The notes: a model not told the origin generated them from the letters alone. Shown: positions 1-11,946, counted from the first letter of the stretch. The stretch is 64,000 bases of DNA from Halomonas gemina (GCF_023554995.1 NZ_JAMJPK010000003.1:248001-312000), one strand, 5' to 3'. Made by a program: numbers and translations.

Positions 1-394
1 GCCCGCCCACGGGGTCGTCGGCGATGGCCGCCAGCAGCCGCGCCAGGTCGCCGACGGTGACGCAGGGCCTGGCGACGTCATGGACCAGCACCAGGTCGTC
101 GTCTGCGGCATCCGCGGCGATGGCGGCCAGGGCGTTGACCACCGAGTCGACCCGCTCGGCCCCGCCGGGCGTGCGCCGCCAGTCGGCGAAGGGCACCCAG
201 GCCGGGTCGAAGTGGCTATCGTCGGCGTCCAGGCAGAGGCAGAGCCGAGCCTCGGGGAAGGCCTCGTGGAGCCGCGCCAGGGTGCGGGCCAGCACCGGCC
301 GGCCGGCCAGCGGCAGGTACTGCTTGGGACGGTCGGCGCCCATGCGTCGCCCCTGCCCCGCGGCAGGCACCACCAGCCACAGGCGGCCGCTCAC
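1..394 (-). CDS. ispD: 2-C-methyl-D-erythritol 4-phosphate cytidylyltransferase, C-terminus outside window
   Basis: IspD joins CTP and methylerythritol 4-phosphate in the MEP isoprenoid pathway. About 131 N-terminal residues are visible and the gene runs off the left edge. The nucleotide-binding start LWLVVPAAGQGRRMG with the following PKQYLPLAGRPVL is the family signature, and a later LVLVHDVARP segment is the second conserved block. I chose the GTG start at 394 because its GTGA overlaps the ftsB stop by 4 bases, which implies translational coupling. The ftsB-ispD order is common in gammaproteobacteria. The identity is secure; only the missing C-terminal half is unseen. Confidence 0.95.
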   Translation of the reverse strand, partial: MSGRLWLVVPAAGQGRRMGADRPKQYLPLAGRPVLARTLARLHEAFPEARLCLCLDADDSHFDPAWVPFADWRRTPGGAERVDSVVNALAAIAADAADDDLVLVHDVARPCVTVGDLARLLAAIADDPVGG

Positions 395-741
395 TGGCTC
401 GCCTCCGCCCCGGGCACGGGCATGCCCACCAGGCCGGCATTGACCTCGAGGCCGGTGGTCTCCACCGCCACGCCTGGCACCCAGAAGAACTGCTCGTCGC
501 TGCGCACCATGCCGATGTCGCTGCGTGCCCGCTCCTCGATGGCGTCGAGGCCGGTCTTGAGGTCCACCACCTCGGCGGCCAGCCGGGCATTGCGGTCGCG
601 CAGCGGCTGATTCTCCTCCTCCAGGGCGGCCACGCGCTGGCGCACCTCGGTGAGCTCGCGCATGCCGCCCTCGCCGAGCCACAGCCGGTACTGCAGCAGC
701 GCGAACAGGATGATGAGCACGATGGCCAGCCACTTGAGCAT
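391..741 (-). CDS. ftsB: Cell division protein FtsB
   Basis: FtsB is a small bitopic divisome protein that works with FtsL and FtsQ at midcell. The 116-residue product starts with a short cytoplasmic MLK, then one membrane helix (about residues 4-20, LAIVLIILFALLQYRLW). A coiled coil follows (about 28-70) with the EEENQPLRDRNARL heptad stretch, and then a periplasmic tail containing ARSDIGMVRSDEQFFW, a typical FtsB motif. The family is usually 90-120 residues, so it is full length. It overlaps ispD by 4 bases and heads that short operon. Confidence 0.95.
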   Translation of the reverse strand: MLKWLAIVLIILFALLQYRLWLGEGGMRELTEVRQRVAALEEENQPLRDRNARLAAEVVDLKTGLDAIEERARSDIGMVRSDEQFFWVPGVAVETTGLEVNAGLVGMPVPGAEASQ

Positions 742-863
742 GCAGGGAATCCGTCACGAGGTTGCCGATGGCAGGCATTATGCCAGTTTCGTCGTCTATC
801 GGCAGGGCCTCGGGACAAAGCCCTCGCCGCCACACGGCGACGCCCGGACCGGCGCCGCGCCCG

Positions 864-2000
864 TCAGGCGTCCCGGAAGGGCAGCGCCGCCTCCGCCGCC
901 CGGCAGTAAGCCTCGACATGGGCCCGCTCCTCGGCGCAGAAGCGCGCCACGGCGTCGCGCAGGCGCGAGTCGGCGATATGGTGCAGCGAGGTGAGCCGAC
1001 GCGGCGCGAAGCCCCGCGAGAGCTTGTGCTCGCCCTGGGTACCGGGGTCGAAGAGCGTCAGGCCACGCGCCAGGCAGTGCTCGATTCCCTGGTAGTAACA
1101 GGCCTCGAAGTGCAGGCAGTCGGCCAGTATCTCGCTGCCCCAGTAGCGCCCATAGAGGGTGCGCGCGCCCTGCAGGCAGAGCGCGGCGGCCACCGGGGCG
1201 CCGTCGCGGCGGGCCTGGATCAGCAGCAGCGATTCGGGCAGGGTGCGGCGCAGGCGCTCGAAGAAGTCGAGGCCGAGGTAGCCGTGGCGTCCGCGCTCCA
1301 GGTAGGTGATCTCGTAGCAGCGAAAGAAGTGCGCCATCGCCGCCGCGTCGATGGCCTCGCCCTCCAGGCGATGCAGGGTCAGGCCCTGCTCGGCGACCAG
1401 GCGCCGCTCGCGGCGGATCGCCTTGCGCCGCTTCGCGGTCAGGGCGGCCAGGAAGCCCTCGAAGTCGCCGTAGCCGCGATCGCGCCACTGGAACTGCACG
1501 CCCTGGCGTGCCAGCAATGACGGGCAGGCCGCCTGCCAGGCCTCGACCTCGGCCGGCTCGGCGAACAGCAGGTGCCAGCTCGACAGCCCGCTCTCCTCCC
1601 AGGCCTCGGCCAGCACCCGGCGGGCCGCCAGGGGGTCGAGGTGCGGCGCCAGAGCCAGGCGCGGCCCAGGCGCCGGGGTGAAGGGAATCGCCGAGAGCCC
1701 CTTGGGGTAGTAGTCGCCCCCGGCGCGCTCCCAGGCCTCGGCCCAGCCCCAGTCGAAGACGTATTCGCCGAAGGAGTGGTGCTTGTGGTAGTGCGGCATG
1801 ACGCCGACCAGCGCCTCGCCCTGCCAGAGGGTCAGGTGGCGCGGCACCCAGCCGGTGGCGGGGCTCACCGCCCCGCTGGCCTCCAGGGCATGCAGGAACT
1901 CGTGGCGCAGGAAGGGGTGGTCGTCGCCGACCAGCGCATTCCAGGCCGCGGCCGGCACCGCCTCGATGGCGGGCAGTTCGTGAAGAACAAGCGGGGACAT
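864..2000 (-). CDS. FemAB/GNAT-like acyltransferase family protein (DUF482, COG3146)
   Basis: This 378-residue protein belongs to the family annotated as peptidogalycan biosynthesis or DUF482 proteins, with two GNAT-like folds as in FemAB enzymes. Recognisable blocks are HPFLRHEFLHALEASG near the N-terminus, GVMPHYHKHHSFGEYVFDW, PFTPAPGPRL, and a C-terminal stretch with YGRYWGS, HFEACYYQGIEHCL and FDPGTQGEHKLSRGF. The substrate is not known for the family. The start at 2000 has AGGAG just upstream; an upstream in-frame Met at 2078 lacks this. No operon partner is evident, since the gap to ftsB is 122 bp. Confidence 0.85.
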   Translation of the reverse strand: MSPLVLHELPAIEAVPAAAWNALVGDDHPFLRHEFLHALEASGAVSPATGWVPRHLTLWQGEALVGVMPHYHKHHSFGEYVFDWGWAEAWERAGGDYYPKGLSAIPFTPAPGPRLALAPHLDPLAARRVLAEAWEESGLSSWHLLFAEPAEVEAWQAACPSLLARQGVQFQWRDRGYGDFEGFLAALTAKRRKAIRRERRLVAEQGLTLHRLEGEAIDAAAMAHFFRCYEITYLERGRHGYLGLDFFERLRRTLPESLLLIQARRDGAPVAAALCLQGARTLYGRYWGSEILADCLHFEACYYQGIEHCLARGLTLFDPGTQGEHKLSRGFAPRRLTSLHHIADSRLRDAVARFCAEERAHVEAYCRAAEAALPFRDA

Positions 2001-2184
2001 GGCGGCTCCTGGGCGAATGCAGTTATCCAAGGCAAAGGGCAGCGGGGCAGGCCTCCCGACGGCTCGTCCCAGAGCCATGCCGCCTGCGCGACGGCCCCAG
2101 CTGCTGACAAGCCGTTGGCAGAAGGCCTACATTGTGCCCAGTGCCCGAGTCCGCTTCCATCCTCATCGACACACGGAGACGTGC

Positions 2185-3579
2185 ATGACCGACGCCCGCG
2201 CCCTGCAGGCGCGCCTGGACCAGCAACGCCACGCCTTCGCCGCCGAGCCCTTCCCCTCGGCGGCGACCCGTCGCGACCGCCTCGCCCGCCTGGCGAGCAT
2301 GACCCGCCACCACCGCGACGAGATCAGCCAGACGATCCGCCAGGATTTCGGCCACCGCGCCGAGGCCGAGACGCGCCTGGCGGAGGTCGTCCCGCTGCTG
2401 ATGGCCATCCGCCACACCCGGCGTCACCTGAAGCGCTGGATGGCGCCACGCCGCACAGCCGTACCCTGGCGGCTGCAGCCGGCCCGGGCGCGCATCCACC
2501 GCCAGCCGCTGGGGGTCGTGGGCATCATCGCCCCCGCCAACTACCCCTGGAGCCTGGCACTGATGCCGGCGGTGGATGCCCTGGCCGCCGGCAACCGGGT
2601 GATGATCAAGCCCAGCGAGCAGACCCCGACCACCAGCGCCCTGCTGGCCCGACTGGTCGAGCGCTATTTCGCGCCAGAAGAACTGTGCGTGGTCGAAGGC
2701 GAAGCCGAAACCGGCAAGGCTTTCGCCGCCCTGCCCTTCGACCACCTGCTGTTTACCGGAAGCCCGGCGATAGGGCACGAGGTCGCACGCGCCGCGGCCG
2801 AGCATCTGACGCCGGTCACCCTGGAGCTCGGCGGCAAGGCCCCGGCCATCGTCGCCGAGGATGCCGACCTGACCCATGCCGCCCGGCGCATCGCCTTCGG
2901 CAAGTGGCTCAACGCCGGCCGGACCTGCATCGCCCCGGACCATGTGCTGATCGATGCGGCACGCCTGCCGGCCTTCATCGAGGCAATCCGCGAGGTGGTC
3001 AAGGCGTTCTATCCTCAGGGCACCGCCAGCGACGACTACTCGGCGGTGCCCGGCGACGCGGCGCGTCTTCGGCTCGAGGGCATGCTCGACGAGGCCCGCG
3101 ACCACGGCTGCCGGGTGATCGAGCTCGGCGAGCGGCTGGAACTCAGCCGCGGCGCCAAGCTGCCGCCCACCCTGGTGGTCGATCCCACCGCGAACCTGGC
3201 GATCATGCGAGAGGAGGTCTTCGGCCCCTGGCTGCCGGTGATCGGGGTGCGCGACTTCGACGCCGCCCTGGCGCGGGTCGCCGAGGGGCCGCGCCCCCTG
3301 GCGCTCTACGCCTTCACCGACGACCCGGCCCGTCGCCGGCGCCTGCTGGAGCAGACCCGCTCGGGCGGCGTGGTCTTCAACGACACCCTGTGGCACTACG
3401 TGGTGCCTGCCCTGCCCTTCGGCGGCATCGGCGAGAGCGGCATGGGGGCCTACCAGGGCGAGACCGGCTTCCTGCGCTTCAGCCACCAGCGCAGCGTCTT
3501 CCTGCAGGCACGCCGCAACGCCGTGGGACTGCTCGACCCGCCCTGGCGACGCTGGTGGCTGCGCCTGCTGGGCCTGTGA
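2185..3579 (+). CDS. Coniferyl-aldehyde-dehydrogenase-like NAD(P)+ aldehyde dehydrogenase
   Basis: The 464-residue product is an aldehyde dehydrogenase superfamily enzyme oxidising aldehydes to acids with NAD(P)+. Visible catalytic parts are IIAPANYPWSL (Asn119), the cofactor lysine in MIKPSEQTPTT (Lys142), the general base in LELGGKAPAIV (Glu214) and the nucleophile in NAGRTCIAPDH (Cys248). The short length, early GHRAEAETRLAEV segment and C-terminal YQGETGFLRFSHQRSVF match coniferyl aldehyde dehydrogenases rather than the roughly 490-residue classical enzymes. The real aldehyde cannot be read from sequence. The start at 2185 follows ACGGAGACGTGC. It stands alone, upstream of edd. Confidence 0.88.
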   Translation: MTDARALQARLDQQRHAFAAEPFPSAATRRDRLARLASMTRHHRDEISQTIRQDFGHRAEAETRLAEVVPLLMAIRHTRRHLKRWMAPRRTAVPWRLQPARARIHRQPLGVVGIIAPANYPWSLALMPAVDALAAGNRVMIKPSEQTPTTSALLARLVERYFAPEELCVVEGEAETGKAFAALPFDHLLFTGSPAIGHEVARAAAEHLTPVTLELGGKAPAIVAEDADLTHAARRIAFGKWLNAGRTCIAPDHVLIDAARLPAFIEAIREVVKAFYPQGTASDDYSAVPGDAARLRLEGMLDEARDHGCRVIELGERLELSRGAKLPPTLVVDPTANLAIMREEVFGPWLPVIGVRDFDAALARVAEGPRPLALYAFTDDPARRRRLLEQTRSGGVVFNDTLWHYVVPALPFGGIGESGMGAYQGETGFLRFSHQRSVFLQARRNAVGLLDPPWRRWWLRLLGL

Positions 3580-3605
3580 GGCGATCTCCCGGCAACCAAA
3601 TTGGC

Positions 3606-3620
3606 GGTAATAAAACTACA
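3606..3620 (+). promoter_or_regulatory. HexR-like operator upstream of edd
   Basis: GGTAATAAAACTACA matches the gammaproteobacterial HexR palindrome (TGTAATTAAATTACA, as I recall it) at 12 of 15 positions. It lies about 95 bp upstream of the edd start. A hexR gene is in the same window, which supports the call. Binding itself is inferred. Confidence 0.55.
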
Positions 3621-3667
3621 AATAATGCCGGAACGCGGGTAGCATGGCGGCATATCCGGACACTTTA

Positions 3668-3682
3668 TTGGTAAGTTTACAA
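3668..3682 (+). promoter_or_regulatory. Palindromic TTGGTAAGTTTACAA element before edd
   Basis: This 15-base imperfect palindrome lies 31 bp upstream of the edd start. Its core GTAAGTTTACAA recurs exactly at 11869-11880 in the zwf-hexR spacer, and a close variant lies at 11814-11825 next to the zwf start. It may be a second HexR half-site arrangement (compare TTGT-N7-ACAA in Pseudomonas) or a site for another sugar regulator. Confidence 0.5.
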
Positions 3683-3712
3683 TACAACCGACACTCGATT
3701 CCGAGGTGATCC

Positions 3713-5599
<1,887 letters not shown>

Positions 5600-5792
5600 G
5601 CCACTGCCATCGCCAGAAGCGCCGGGGGCAAGCCGCAGAGGGGGTCCTACGCCATGGATGGCGTCGGTAGCGCCCAGGGAGGGGTTCACAGCGCCCCCTC
5701 GATGGTCCGACACTTCGGGGCTTGTCGCCGGAACAGCTTCGAGCGATTCCCCCCTCTGTAACAGTCCTGACAGACAGTAGGGACATACGACG

Positions 5793-6761
5793 ATGACACG
5801 ACCCGCCCTGATCGGCGATATCGGCGGCACCAATGCGCGTTTCGCCCTGGTGACGCCGGACACCTTCGCGCCCCGCGACATCCAGAGCCTGCCCTGTGCC
5901 GACTACCTGGGCCTGGTCGAGGCGGTCCACGACTACCTGGGCCGGGTAGGCGCCACGGGGGAAAACGCCCCCCGCGAGGCCTGTCTGGCCTTCGCCTGCC
6001 CGATCCGCGGCGACCGGGTAAGCATGACCAACAACCACTGGACCTTCTCCCGGGAGGAAGTCCGGCAGACGCTCGGGCTCAGCCTCTTCAAGGCCATCAA
6101 CGACTTCACCGCCCAGGCGCTGGGCGTGCCCCATGTGGCCGAGGACGACCTGGTGGACGTGCAGCGCGGCGAGGCGGTTCCCCACGCCGCGCGGCTGGTG
6201 ATCGGTCCGGGCACCGGGTTGGGCGTGGCCGGCCTCTTCCCCGGGCGCCACGCCTGGATCCCGCTGCCAACCGAGGGCGGCCACGTGACCTTCGCGCCCA
6301 CCGACGAACGCGAACAGAACCTGCTGCGCCACTTCCGCAACCGCTACGGCCGCGTCTCGGTGGAGCGCATCCTCTGTGGCCAGGGGCTGCTCGACCTCTA
6401 CCTGGCCCACTGCTCGCTGAAGGGCGCCCCGCCGCAGCATGCAAGCCCCGCCGAGGTCACCCGGGCGGCGGCGAGCGGCGACGGCGTGGCCCGTGATACC
6501 CTGCTGCGATTCCTGAAGATCCTCGGCGACGTCTGCGGCGATGCCGCTCTGACCCTGGGGGCCCGCGGCGGGGTGGCCCTGTGCGGCGGCATCCTCCCGC
6601 GGTTGCTGGAGTGGCTGCCTGAGAGCCGCTTCCTCGAGGCCTTCACCGCCAAGGGCCGCATGAGCGCCTACACCGGGGCCATCCCGGTCCAGGTGGTCAC
6701 CGCGCCCTGGACGGGCCTGCTGGGTGCCGCCGAGGCCCTGCACAATGAAGAGGTCGAATGA
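5793..6761 (+). CDS. glk: Glucokinase
   Basis: Glucokinase phosphorylates cytoplasmic glucose with ATP and feeds zwf. The 322-residue product has the ATP phosphate loop GDIGGTNARFAL at the N-terminus, the sugar-binding region MTNNHWTFSREE followed by KAINDFTAQALG (catalytic Asp), the second ATP motif VIGPGTGLGVAG, and a FEGGHVTF-like EGGHVTFAPTD stretch. These features and the length are typical of proteobacterial Glk. It lies 193 bp after edd and its TGA is 40 bp before the mutarotase start. Confidence 0.96.
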   Translation: MTRPALIGDIGGTNARFALVTPDTFAPRDIQSLPCADYLGLVEAVHDYLGRVGATGENAPREACLAFACPIRGDRVSMTNNHWTFSREEVRQTLGLSLFKAINDFTAQALGVPHVAEDDLVDVQRGEAVPHAARLVIGPGTGLGVAGLFPGRHAWIPLPTEGGHVTFAPTDEREQNLLRHFRNRYGRVSVERILCGQGLLDLYLAHCSLKGAPPQHASPAEVTRAAASGDGVARDTLLRFLKILGDVCGDAALTLGARGGVALCGGILPRLLEWLPESRFLEAFTAKGRMSAYTGAIPVQVVTAPWTGLLGAAEALHNEEVE

Positions 6762-6801
6762 ATCGACGCAAGAGGTCGAGACCATCGACGGAGGAGGACG
6801 C

Positions 6802-7689
6802 ATGATTCCCGAATCGCTTGCCCGGCTGGTCGATGAGACCCGCGGCCAGCGCCGTGCCGAGTGGGCCGGCCGCGAGGTGTGGCTGGCCAACGAGGCCTGG
6901 GGGCAGCTGGCGGTCTCGCTGCAGGGCGCCCAGGTGCTTCATTTCAGCCCTTCGATAGAAGACAGCGGCTGGCTGTGGGTGACCCCCACGCCCCAGGACC
7001 TGCCCGGGGCGATCCGCGGCGGCATCCCGCTGTGCTGGCCCTGGTTCGCCGACGAGAACACCGCCGACGAGTCGCCCGACCGCTCCGGCCCCATGCATGG
7101 CCCGGCGCGCAAGGCCCAGTGGCGCCTCGACGCCGTGGACGAGCACGAGGAGGGCGTGGAGCTGCACCTGTCGCCCGAGGAGCGCCTGCACGGCCAGCTG
7201 GTCCCCCGCGCGGTGATCCAGGCCAACGGCCAACGGCTGCACGTGGAGCTGATCACCGAGCATGTCGGAGAGACACCGGTGAAGATCACCGGGGCCCTGC
7301 ACAGCTACCTGGCGGTCGCCGATGCCTTCGCCTGCCGCGTCGAGGGCCTGGCCGGCGCCACCTACCTGGACAAACTGGCCGACTTCGCCGAGCGCGACCA
7401 GCAGGGCGAGCTGGGTGTGCGCGGGGCACTCGACCGCATCTACCGCAGCAATGCCGAGCTGTGTCTCGACGACGGCACCCGCCGGCTGAGGATCGCCCGC
7501 CAGGGCAGCGATTCCGCGGTGGTCTGGCATCCCGGCGACGCGCCCCCCGGGGACACCTCGACCGAGGCCGCCCGCCACTTCCTGTGCGTCGAGTCGGCCA
7601 ACACCCGGCTCGACCCGGTGTGGCTGGTCCCCGGCGCCCAGCACCTGCTCGGCACCACCCTGAGCCGCGAGGAGACAGCGACCCCATGA
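6802..7689 (+). CDS. D-hexose-6-phosphate mutarotase (YeaD type)
   Basis: The 295-residue protein belongs to the aldose-1-epimerase fold family typified by YeaD, which interconverts anomers of glucose 6-phosphate. Supporting segments are GGIPLCWPWF, the active-site-like MHGPARKAQW and the C-terminal FLCVESANTRLDPVWL, which carries the catalytic-type Glu. A mutarotase between glk and a sugar kinase fits a role in supplying the beta-glucose 6-phosphate that Zwf uses; that role is inferred from context. GAGGAGG precedes the start at 6802, and the stop overlaps the next gene by ATGA. Confidence 0.9.
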   Translation: MIPESLARLVDETRGQRRAEWAGREVWLANEAWGQLAVSLQGAQVLHFSPSIEDSGWLWVTPTPQDLPGAIRGGIPLCWPWFADENTADESPDRSGPMHGPARKAQWRLDAVDEHEEGVELHLSPEERLHGQLVPRAVIQANGQRLHVELITEHVGETPVKITGALHSYLAVADAFACRVEGLAGATYLDKLADFAERDQQGELGVRGALDRIYRSNAELCLDDGTRRLRIARQGSDSAVVWHPGDAPPGDTSTEAARHFLCVESANTRLDPVWLVPGAQHLLGTTLSREETATP

Positions 7690-8669
7690 CCCCCGTGATC
7701 AGTTTCGGCGAGGCCCTCGTCGACCTGCTTTCCAGCCGCCTAGGCGACGCACCGGAGAAGACTGCGGACGCCCCGGAGACCTTCACTCCCTATGCCGGCG
7801 GCGCACCCGCCAACGTGGCCGTGGCCTGCGCCCGCCTGGGCGTGCCCAGCCGTTTTCTAGGCATGCTCGGCGCGGACCACTTCGGCGACTTCCTGGCCGA
7901 CGAGCTGGCCGCCCATGGCGTGGATACCTCCGGCGTGGTGCGCACCCGCGAGGCACGCACGGCACTCGCCTTCGTCTCCCGCGATGCGCAGGGTGAGCGC
8001 ACCTTCGACTTCTACCGCCCGCCGGCCGCGGATCTCCTCTATCGCCTGGAGCACCTGCCCGCCGGTGTCTTCGCCGAGCCGGCCATCGTGCACTTCTGCT
8101 CCAACAGCCTGACCGAGCCGGAGATCGCCGAGACCACCCTGGCCATGGCCGAGATGGCCCGCCGCGCCGGCTGCCTGGTGAGCGTGGATGCCAACCTGCG
8201 CCACAACCTCTGGGCCGGCGGAACCGCCGACATCAGCCTGGTCACCCGGCTGCTCGACGCCGCCGACCTGCTCAAGCTCTCGACGGACGAGCTCGACGAC
8301 CTGCGCGCCGACCACCCCCGCGAGGGCTGGCTGGCCGAGCGCTTCGCCGCCGGCGTCAAGGTCGCGGTGATCACCGACGGTCCGGGCGAGGTGATGCTGA
8401 AGGGGGTCGGCCTGGACGAGCGGATCATGCCGCCCAAGGTGCAGGCGGTGGATACCACGGCGGGCGGAGACGCCTTCATCGGCGGCCTGCTGGCCGAACT
8501 CGCCGAGTTCACCGCGGGGCAAGGCCTCGACGGCGACTGGACCCGGGACACGGCCTTCCTGCGACGCGCGGTGGAGATCGCCAGTCGCTGCGGCGCCCAC
8601 GCCGTGACGCGCCCGGGCGCCTATGCCGCCCTGCCGGATCGCGACGACCTGGCGCGCCTGCGCGGCTGA
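7686..8669 (+). CDS. PfkB-family sugar kinase, probable fructokinase
   Basis: This 327-residue ribokinase-like enzyme probably phosphorylates fructose or a related ketose. It shows the N-terminal ISFGEALVDLL, the sugar-binding YAGGAPANVAVACARLG, VSVDANLRHNLW, and the catalytic DTTAGGDAFIGGL, whose Asp is the base. The GEALVD start and length favour fructokinase over ribokinase or KDG kinase, but the substrate is not proven. Its ATG overlaps the mutarotase stop (ATGA), so the two are translationally coupled at the end of the edd operon. Confidence 0.85.
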   Translation: MTPVISFGEALVDLLSSRLGDAPEKTADAPETFTPYAGGAPANVAVACARLGVPSRFLGMLGADHFGDFLADELAAHGVDTSGVVRTREARTALAFVSRDAQGERTFDFYRPPAADLLYRLEHLPAGVFAEPAIVHFCSNSLTEPEIAETTLAMAEMARRAGCLVSVDANLRHNLWAGGTADISLVTRLLDAADLLKLSTDELDDLRADHPREGWLAERFAAGVKVAVITDGPGEVMLKGVGLDERIMPPKVQAVDTTAGGDAFIGGLLAELAEFTAGQGLDGDWTRDTAFLRRAVEIASRCGAHAVTRPGAYAALPDRDDLARLRG

Positions 8670-8692
8670 GCACCTGCGTTCCACCTCCTGCA

Positions 8693-8719
8693 CCCCGGGC
8701 CGGCCTTGCCGGCCCGGGG
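8693..8719 (+). terminator. Hairpin after the edd-glk operon
   Basis: A perfect 11-bp GC stem (CCCCGGGCCGG and its complement) with a 5-base loop lies 23 bp after the sugar kinase stop. The following T run is poor (TCGTTT), so it may terminate weakly or act as an mRNA end stabiliser. Confidence 0.6.
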
Positions 8720-8750
8720 TCGTTTCATGCGCGCCCCCAGGCCCTGAGCC

Positions 8751-8775
8751 AAAAAAGCCCCGGCGGAGCCGGGGC
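8751..8775 (-). terminator. Rho-independent terminator of zwf-pgl-eda
   Basis: Read on the minus strand, the 8-bp stem GCCCCGGC/GCCGGGGC with a 3-base loop is followed directly by six T residues (A6 at 8751-8756). It is about 57 bp downstream of the eda stop and faces the hairpin of the convergent edd operon. Confidence 0.85.
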
Positions 8776-8831
8776 AAGGGACAGCTACCAGCTGTCGAGA
8801 GAGCACAGGGTCAACGAGGCAGGAAACCGGC

Positions 8832-9506
8832 TCAGTGGTGGAAGCGCTCCGCCGCTTCGCGGGCCAGCGAGCGGATGGCATCCCAGTCCTCGGCGTCGAT
8901 CAGGGACTTCGGCGTGAGCCAGGAGCCCCCCACGCACATCACGCTCTTGAGCGCCAGGTAGTCCTCGGCGTTGTTGATGCCGATCCCGCCGGTGGGGCAG
9001 AAGCGCGCCTCGGGGATCGGGCCGGCGAAGGCCTTGAGGGCCTTGACGCCGCCGCTGGCCTCGGCCGGGAAGAACTTGAAGCGGCGATAGCCGTACTGCC
9101 AGCCGGTCATCAGTTCCGAGACGGTCGCCACCCCGGGCAGCATCGGCACCGGGCTGGTGACGCCGTAGCGGTAGAGTGCCTCGGTGGTGCCGGGGGTCAC
9201 CACGAAGTCGGCCCCCACCTCCTCGGCCTGGCGATACTGCGCCGGGGTCAGCACGGTGCCCACGCCGATGCTGGCCTGGGGCAGCGCCTCCTTGATGCGC
9301 CGGATCGCCTCCAAGGCACAGTCGGTACGCAGGGTGATCTCCAGCACGGTCAGGCCGCCCTCGAAGAGGGCGCGGGCCAGGGGCACGGCATCCTCGATGC
9401 GCTGGATGGCCAGCACCGGGATCACCTCGGCCTTGAGGCAGATGCTGTCCAGTTCGGTGGTGCGGGTCGAGGGCAGCTGCTTGTCGATACTCTGTTGCAA
9501 GGTCAT
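8832..9506 (-). CDS. eda: KDPG aldolase (2-dehydro-3-deoxyphosphogluconate aldolase)
   Basis: Eda splits KDPG into pyruvate and glyceraldehyde 3-phosphate, the last Entner-Doudoroff step. The 224-residue protein has the catalytic Glu56 in VLEITLRT and the Schiff-base Lys144 in RRFKFFPAEASGG, plus VGTVLTPAQ and FCPTGGIGINNAEDYL. Length and motifs are typical. It is the last gene of the minus-strand zwf-pgl-eda operon, 21 bp after pgl, with GGAGAT upstream of the start and a clear terminator downstream. Confidence 0.97.
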   Translation of the reverse strand: MTLQQSIDKQLPSTRTTELDSICLKAEVIPVLAIQRIEDAVPLARALFEGGLTVLEITLRTDCALEAIRRIKEALPQASIGVGTVLTPAQYRQAEEVGADFVVTPGTTEALYRYGVTSPVPMLPGVATVSELMTGWQYGYRRFKFFPAEASGGVKALKAFAGPIPEARFCPTGGIGINNAEDYLALKSVMCVGGSWLTPKSLIDAEDWDAIRSLAREAAERFHH

Positions 9507-9527
9507 GGTGGGATGATCTCCAGAAGC

Positions 9528-10196
9528 TCAGGGGGCCCAGTAGGTGGCCAGCGGGCAGGCCAGGAAGGCGCGGATCGGCAGTTCGCGAACGTCGTCGCCG
9601 GAGAGCGCCCGGGCCAGCACGGCGCGCTTGTCGTCGCCGGTGATGTGCAACACGTGGCGGTGGGCCTGATGCAGGCGGTCGGCGCTCAGGGTGATGCGTG
9701 GCTGGGGCTGGCTCGGCGTTCGCACCGCCACCGCCGGGGCGTCGGTGGCCAGCGCCAGGTCGAGTTCGCGACTGTCGGGGAACAGCGAGGCGGTATGGCC
9801 GTCGCCGCCCATGCCGAGGATCACCACGCTGGCCGGCCAGGCCAGACCGGCGACCCGCTCGGCCACTGCCTCGGCGCCCTGCTCCGGGGTCGCGTCGGCG
9901 GTAGTCAGCGGCACGAAGGTGGCGGCGGCGGCCGGCCCCTGCAGCAGGTGGGCACGCACCAGGCGGGCATTGCTGTCGTCGCCATCCTCGGCCACCCAGC
10001 GCTCGTCGGCCAGGATCACCTGGACGCGCTCCCAGGGCAGCTCGCAGGCCGCCAGGGCCGCGAAGAAGGGCACCGGCGTGGAGCCGCCGGAGACCACCAG
10101 CAGGGCATGGTCCTGACGGGCCAGGTCGACCCTCAGGGCCTCGGCCACGGCCTCGGCCAGCTGGGCGGCCAGGCGCTTGCGGGATTCGTCGCTCAT
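9528..10196 (-). CDS. pgl: 6-phosphogluconolactonase (DevB type)
   Basis: Pgl hydrolyses 6-phosphogluconolactone between Zwf and Edd. The 222-residue protein has the SOL/DevB family blocks LLVVSGGSTPVPFFAAL, ILADERWVAEDGDDSN and VVILGMGGDGHTASLFPDS. The start at 10196 is preceded by GAGGAC and by a stop codon four bases ahead, both inside a second copy of the zwf 3' end (see the repeat entry). The ancestral gene pair was therefore probably coupled through TGAAATG. Confidence 0.95.
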   Translation of the reverse strand: MSDESRKRLAAQLAEAVAEALRVDLARQDHALLVVSGGSTPVPFFAALAACELPWERVQVILADERWVAEDGDDSNARLVRAHLLQGPAAAATFVPLTTADATPEQGAEAVAERVAGLAWPASVVILGMGGDGHTASLFPDSRELDLALATDAPAVAVRTPSQPQPRITLSADRLHQAHRHVLHITGDDKRAVLARALSGDDVRELPIRAFLACPLATYWAP

Positions 10197-10197
10197 T

Positions 10198-10243
10198 TCA
10201 GTAGTCCTCGTACCAGCTGCGGCCGTCCTGGGTGATCATGGCG
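10198..10243 (-). repeat. Second copy of the zwf 3' end, remnant next to pgl
   Basis: This 46-base stretch matches the true zwf tail at 10289-10334 with four differences. On the minus strand it encodes the same peptide, [14 protein letters not shown] plus a stop. The differences lie at third codon positions or in the stop (TGA versus TAA), so the copies diverged under coding constraint. It carries the pgl ribosome binding site. It looks like a scar of zwf allele replacement or partial duplication. Confidence 0.85.
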
Positions 10244-10288
10244 GTCGTGAGAGAGTCGCGACCGGCCCCCGGGGCCGTCCGGTGATCC

Positions 10289-11800
<1,512 letters not shown>

Positions 11801-11813
11801 GTCCGCCCCATCT

Positions 11814-11825
11814 GGTTAACTTACC
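11814..11825 (-). promoter_or_regulatory. Variant of the GTAAGTTTAC element at the zwf start
   Basis: On the minus strand this reads GGTAAGTTAACC, matching the edd-upstream GGTAAGTTTACA at 10 of 12 positions. It sits 14 bp upstream of the zwf start, where a bound repressor could block initiation. Confidence 0.4.
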
Positions 11826-11866
11826 TAAAAAATAGCGCATGCAGGGCGAGCATTGCAAACCGATTA

Positions 11867-11880
11867 TGTAAGTTTACAAC
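11867..11880 (+). promoter_or_regulatory. TGTAAGTTTACAAC palindrome in zwf-hexR spacer
   Basis: TGTAA-GT-TTACA is an inverted repeat. Its 12-base core GTAAGTTTACAA is identical to the element before edd at 3671-3682, so it is a likely shared operator of the glucose regulon. Confidence 0.5.
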
Positions 11881-11946
11881 AAAAGTAGCGCCCGTTGGCG
11901 AAGTTGACCGGCAGACCCTTTGCGGGCCTCAACATAGCCAGCATAA

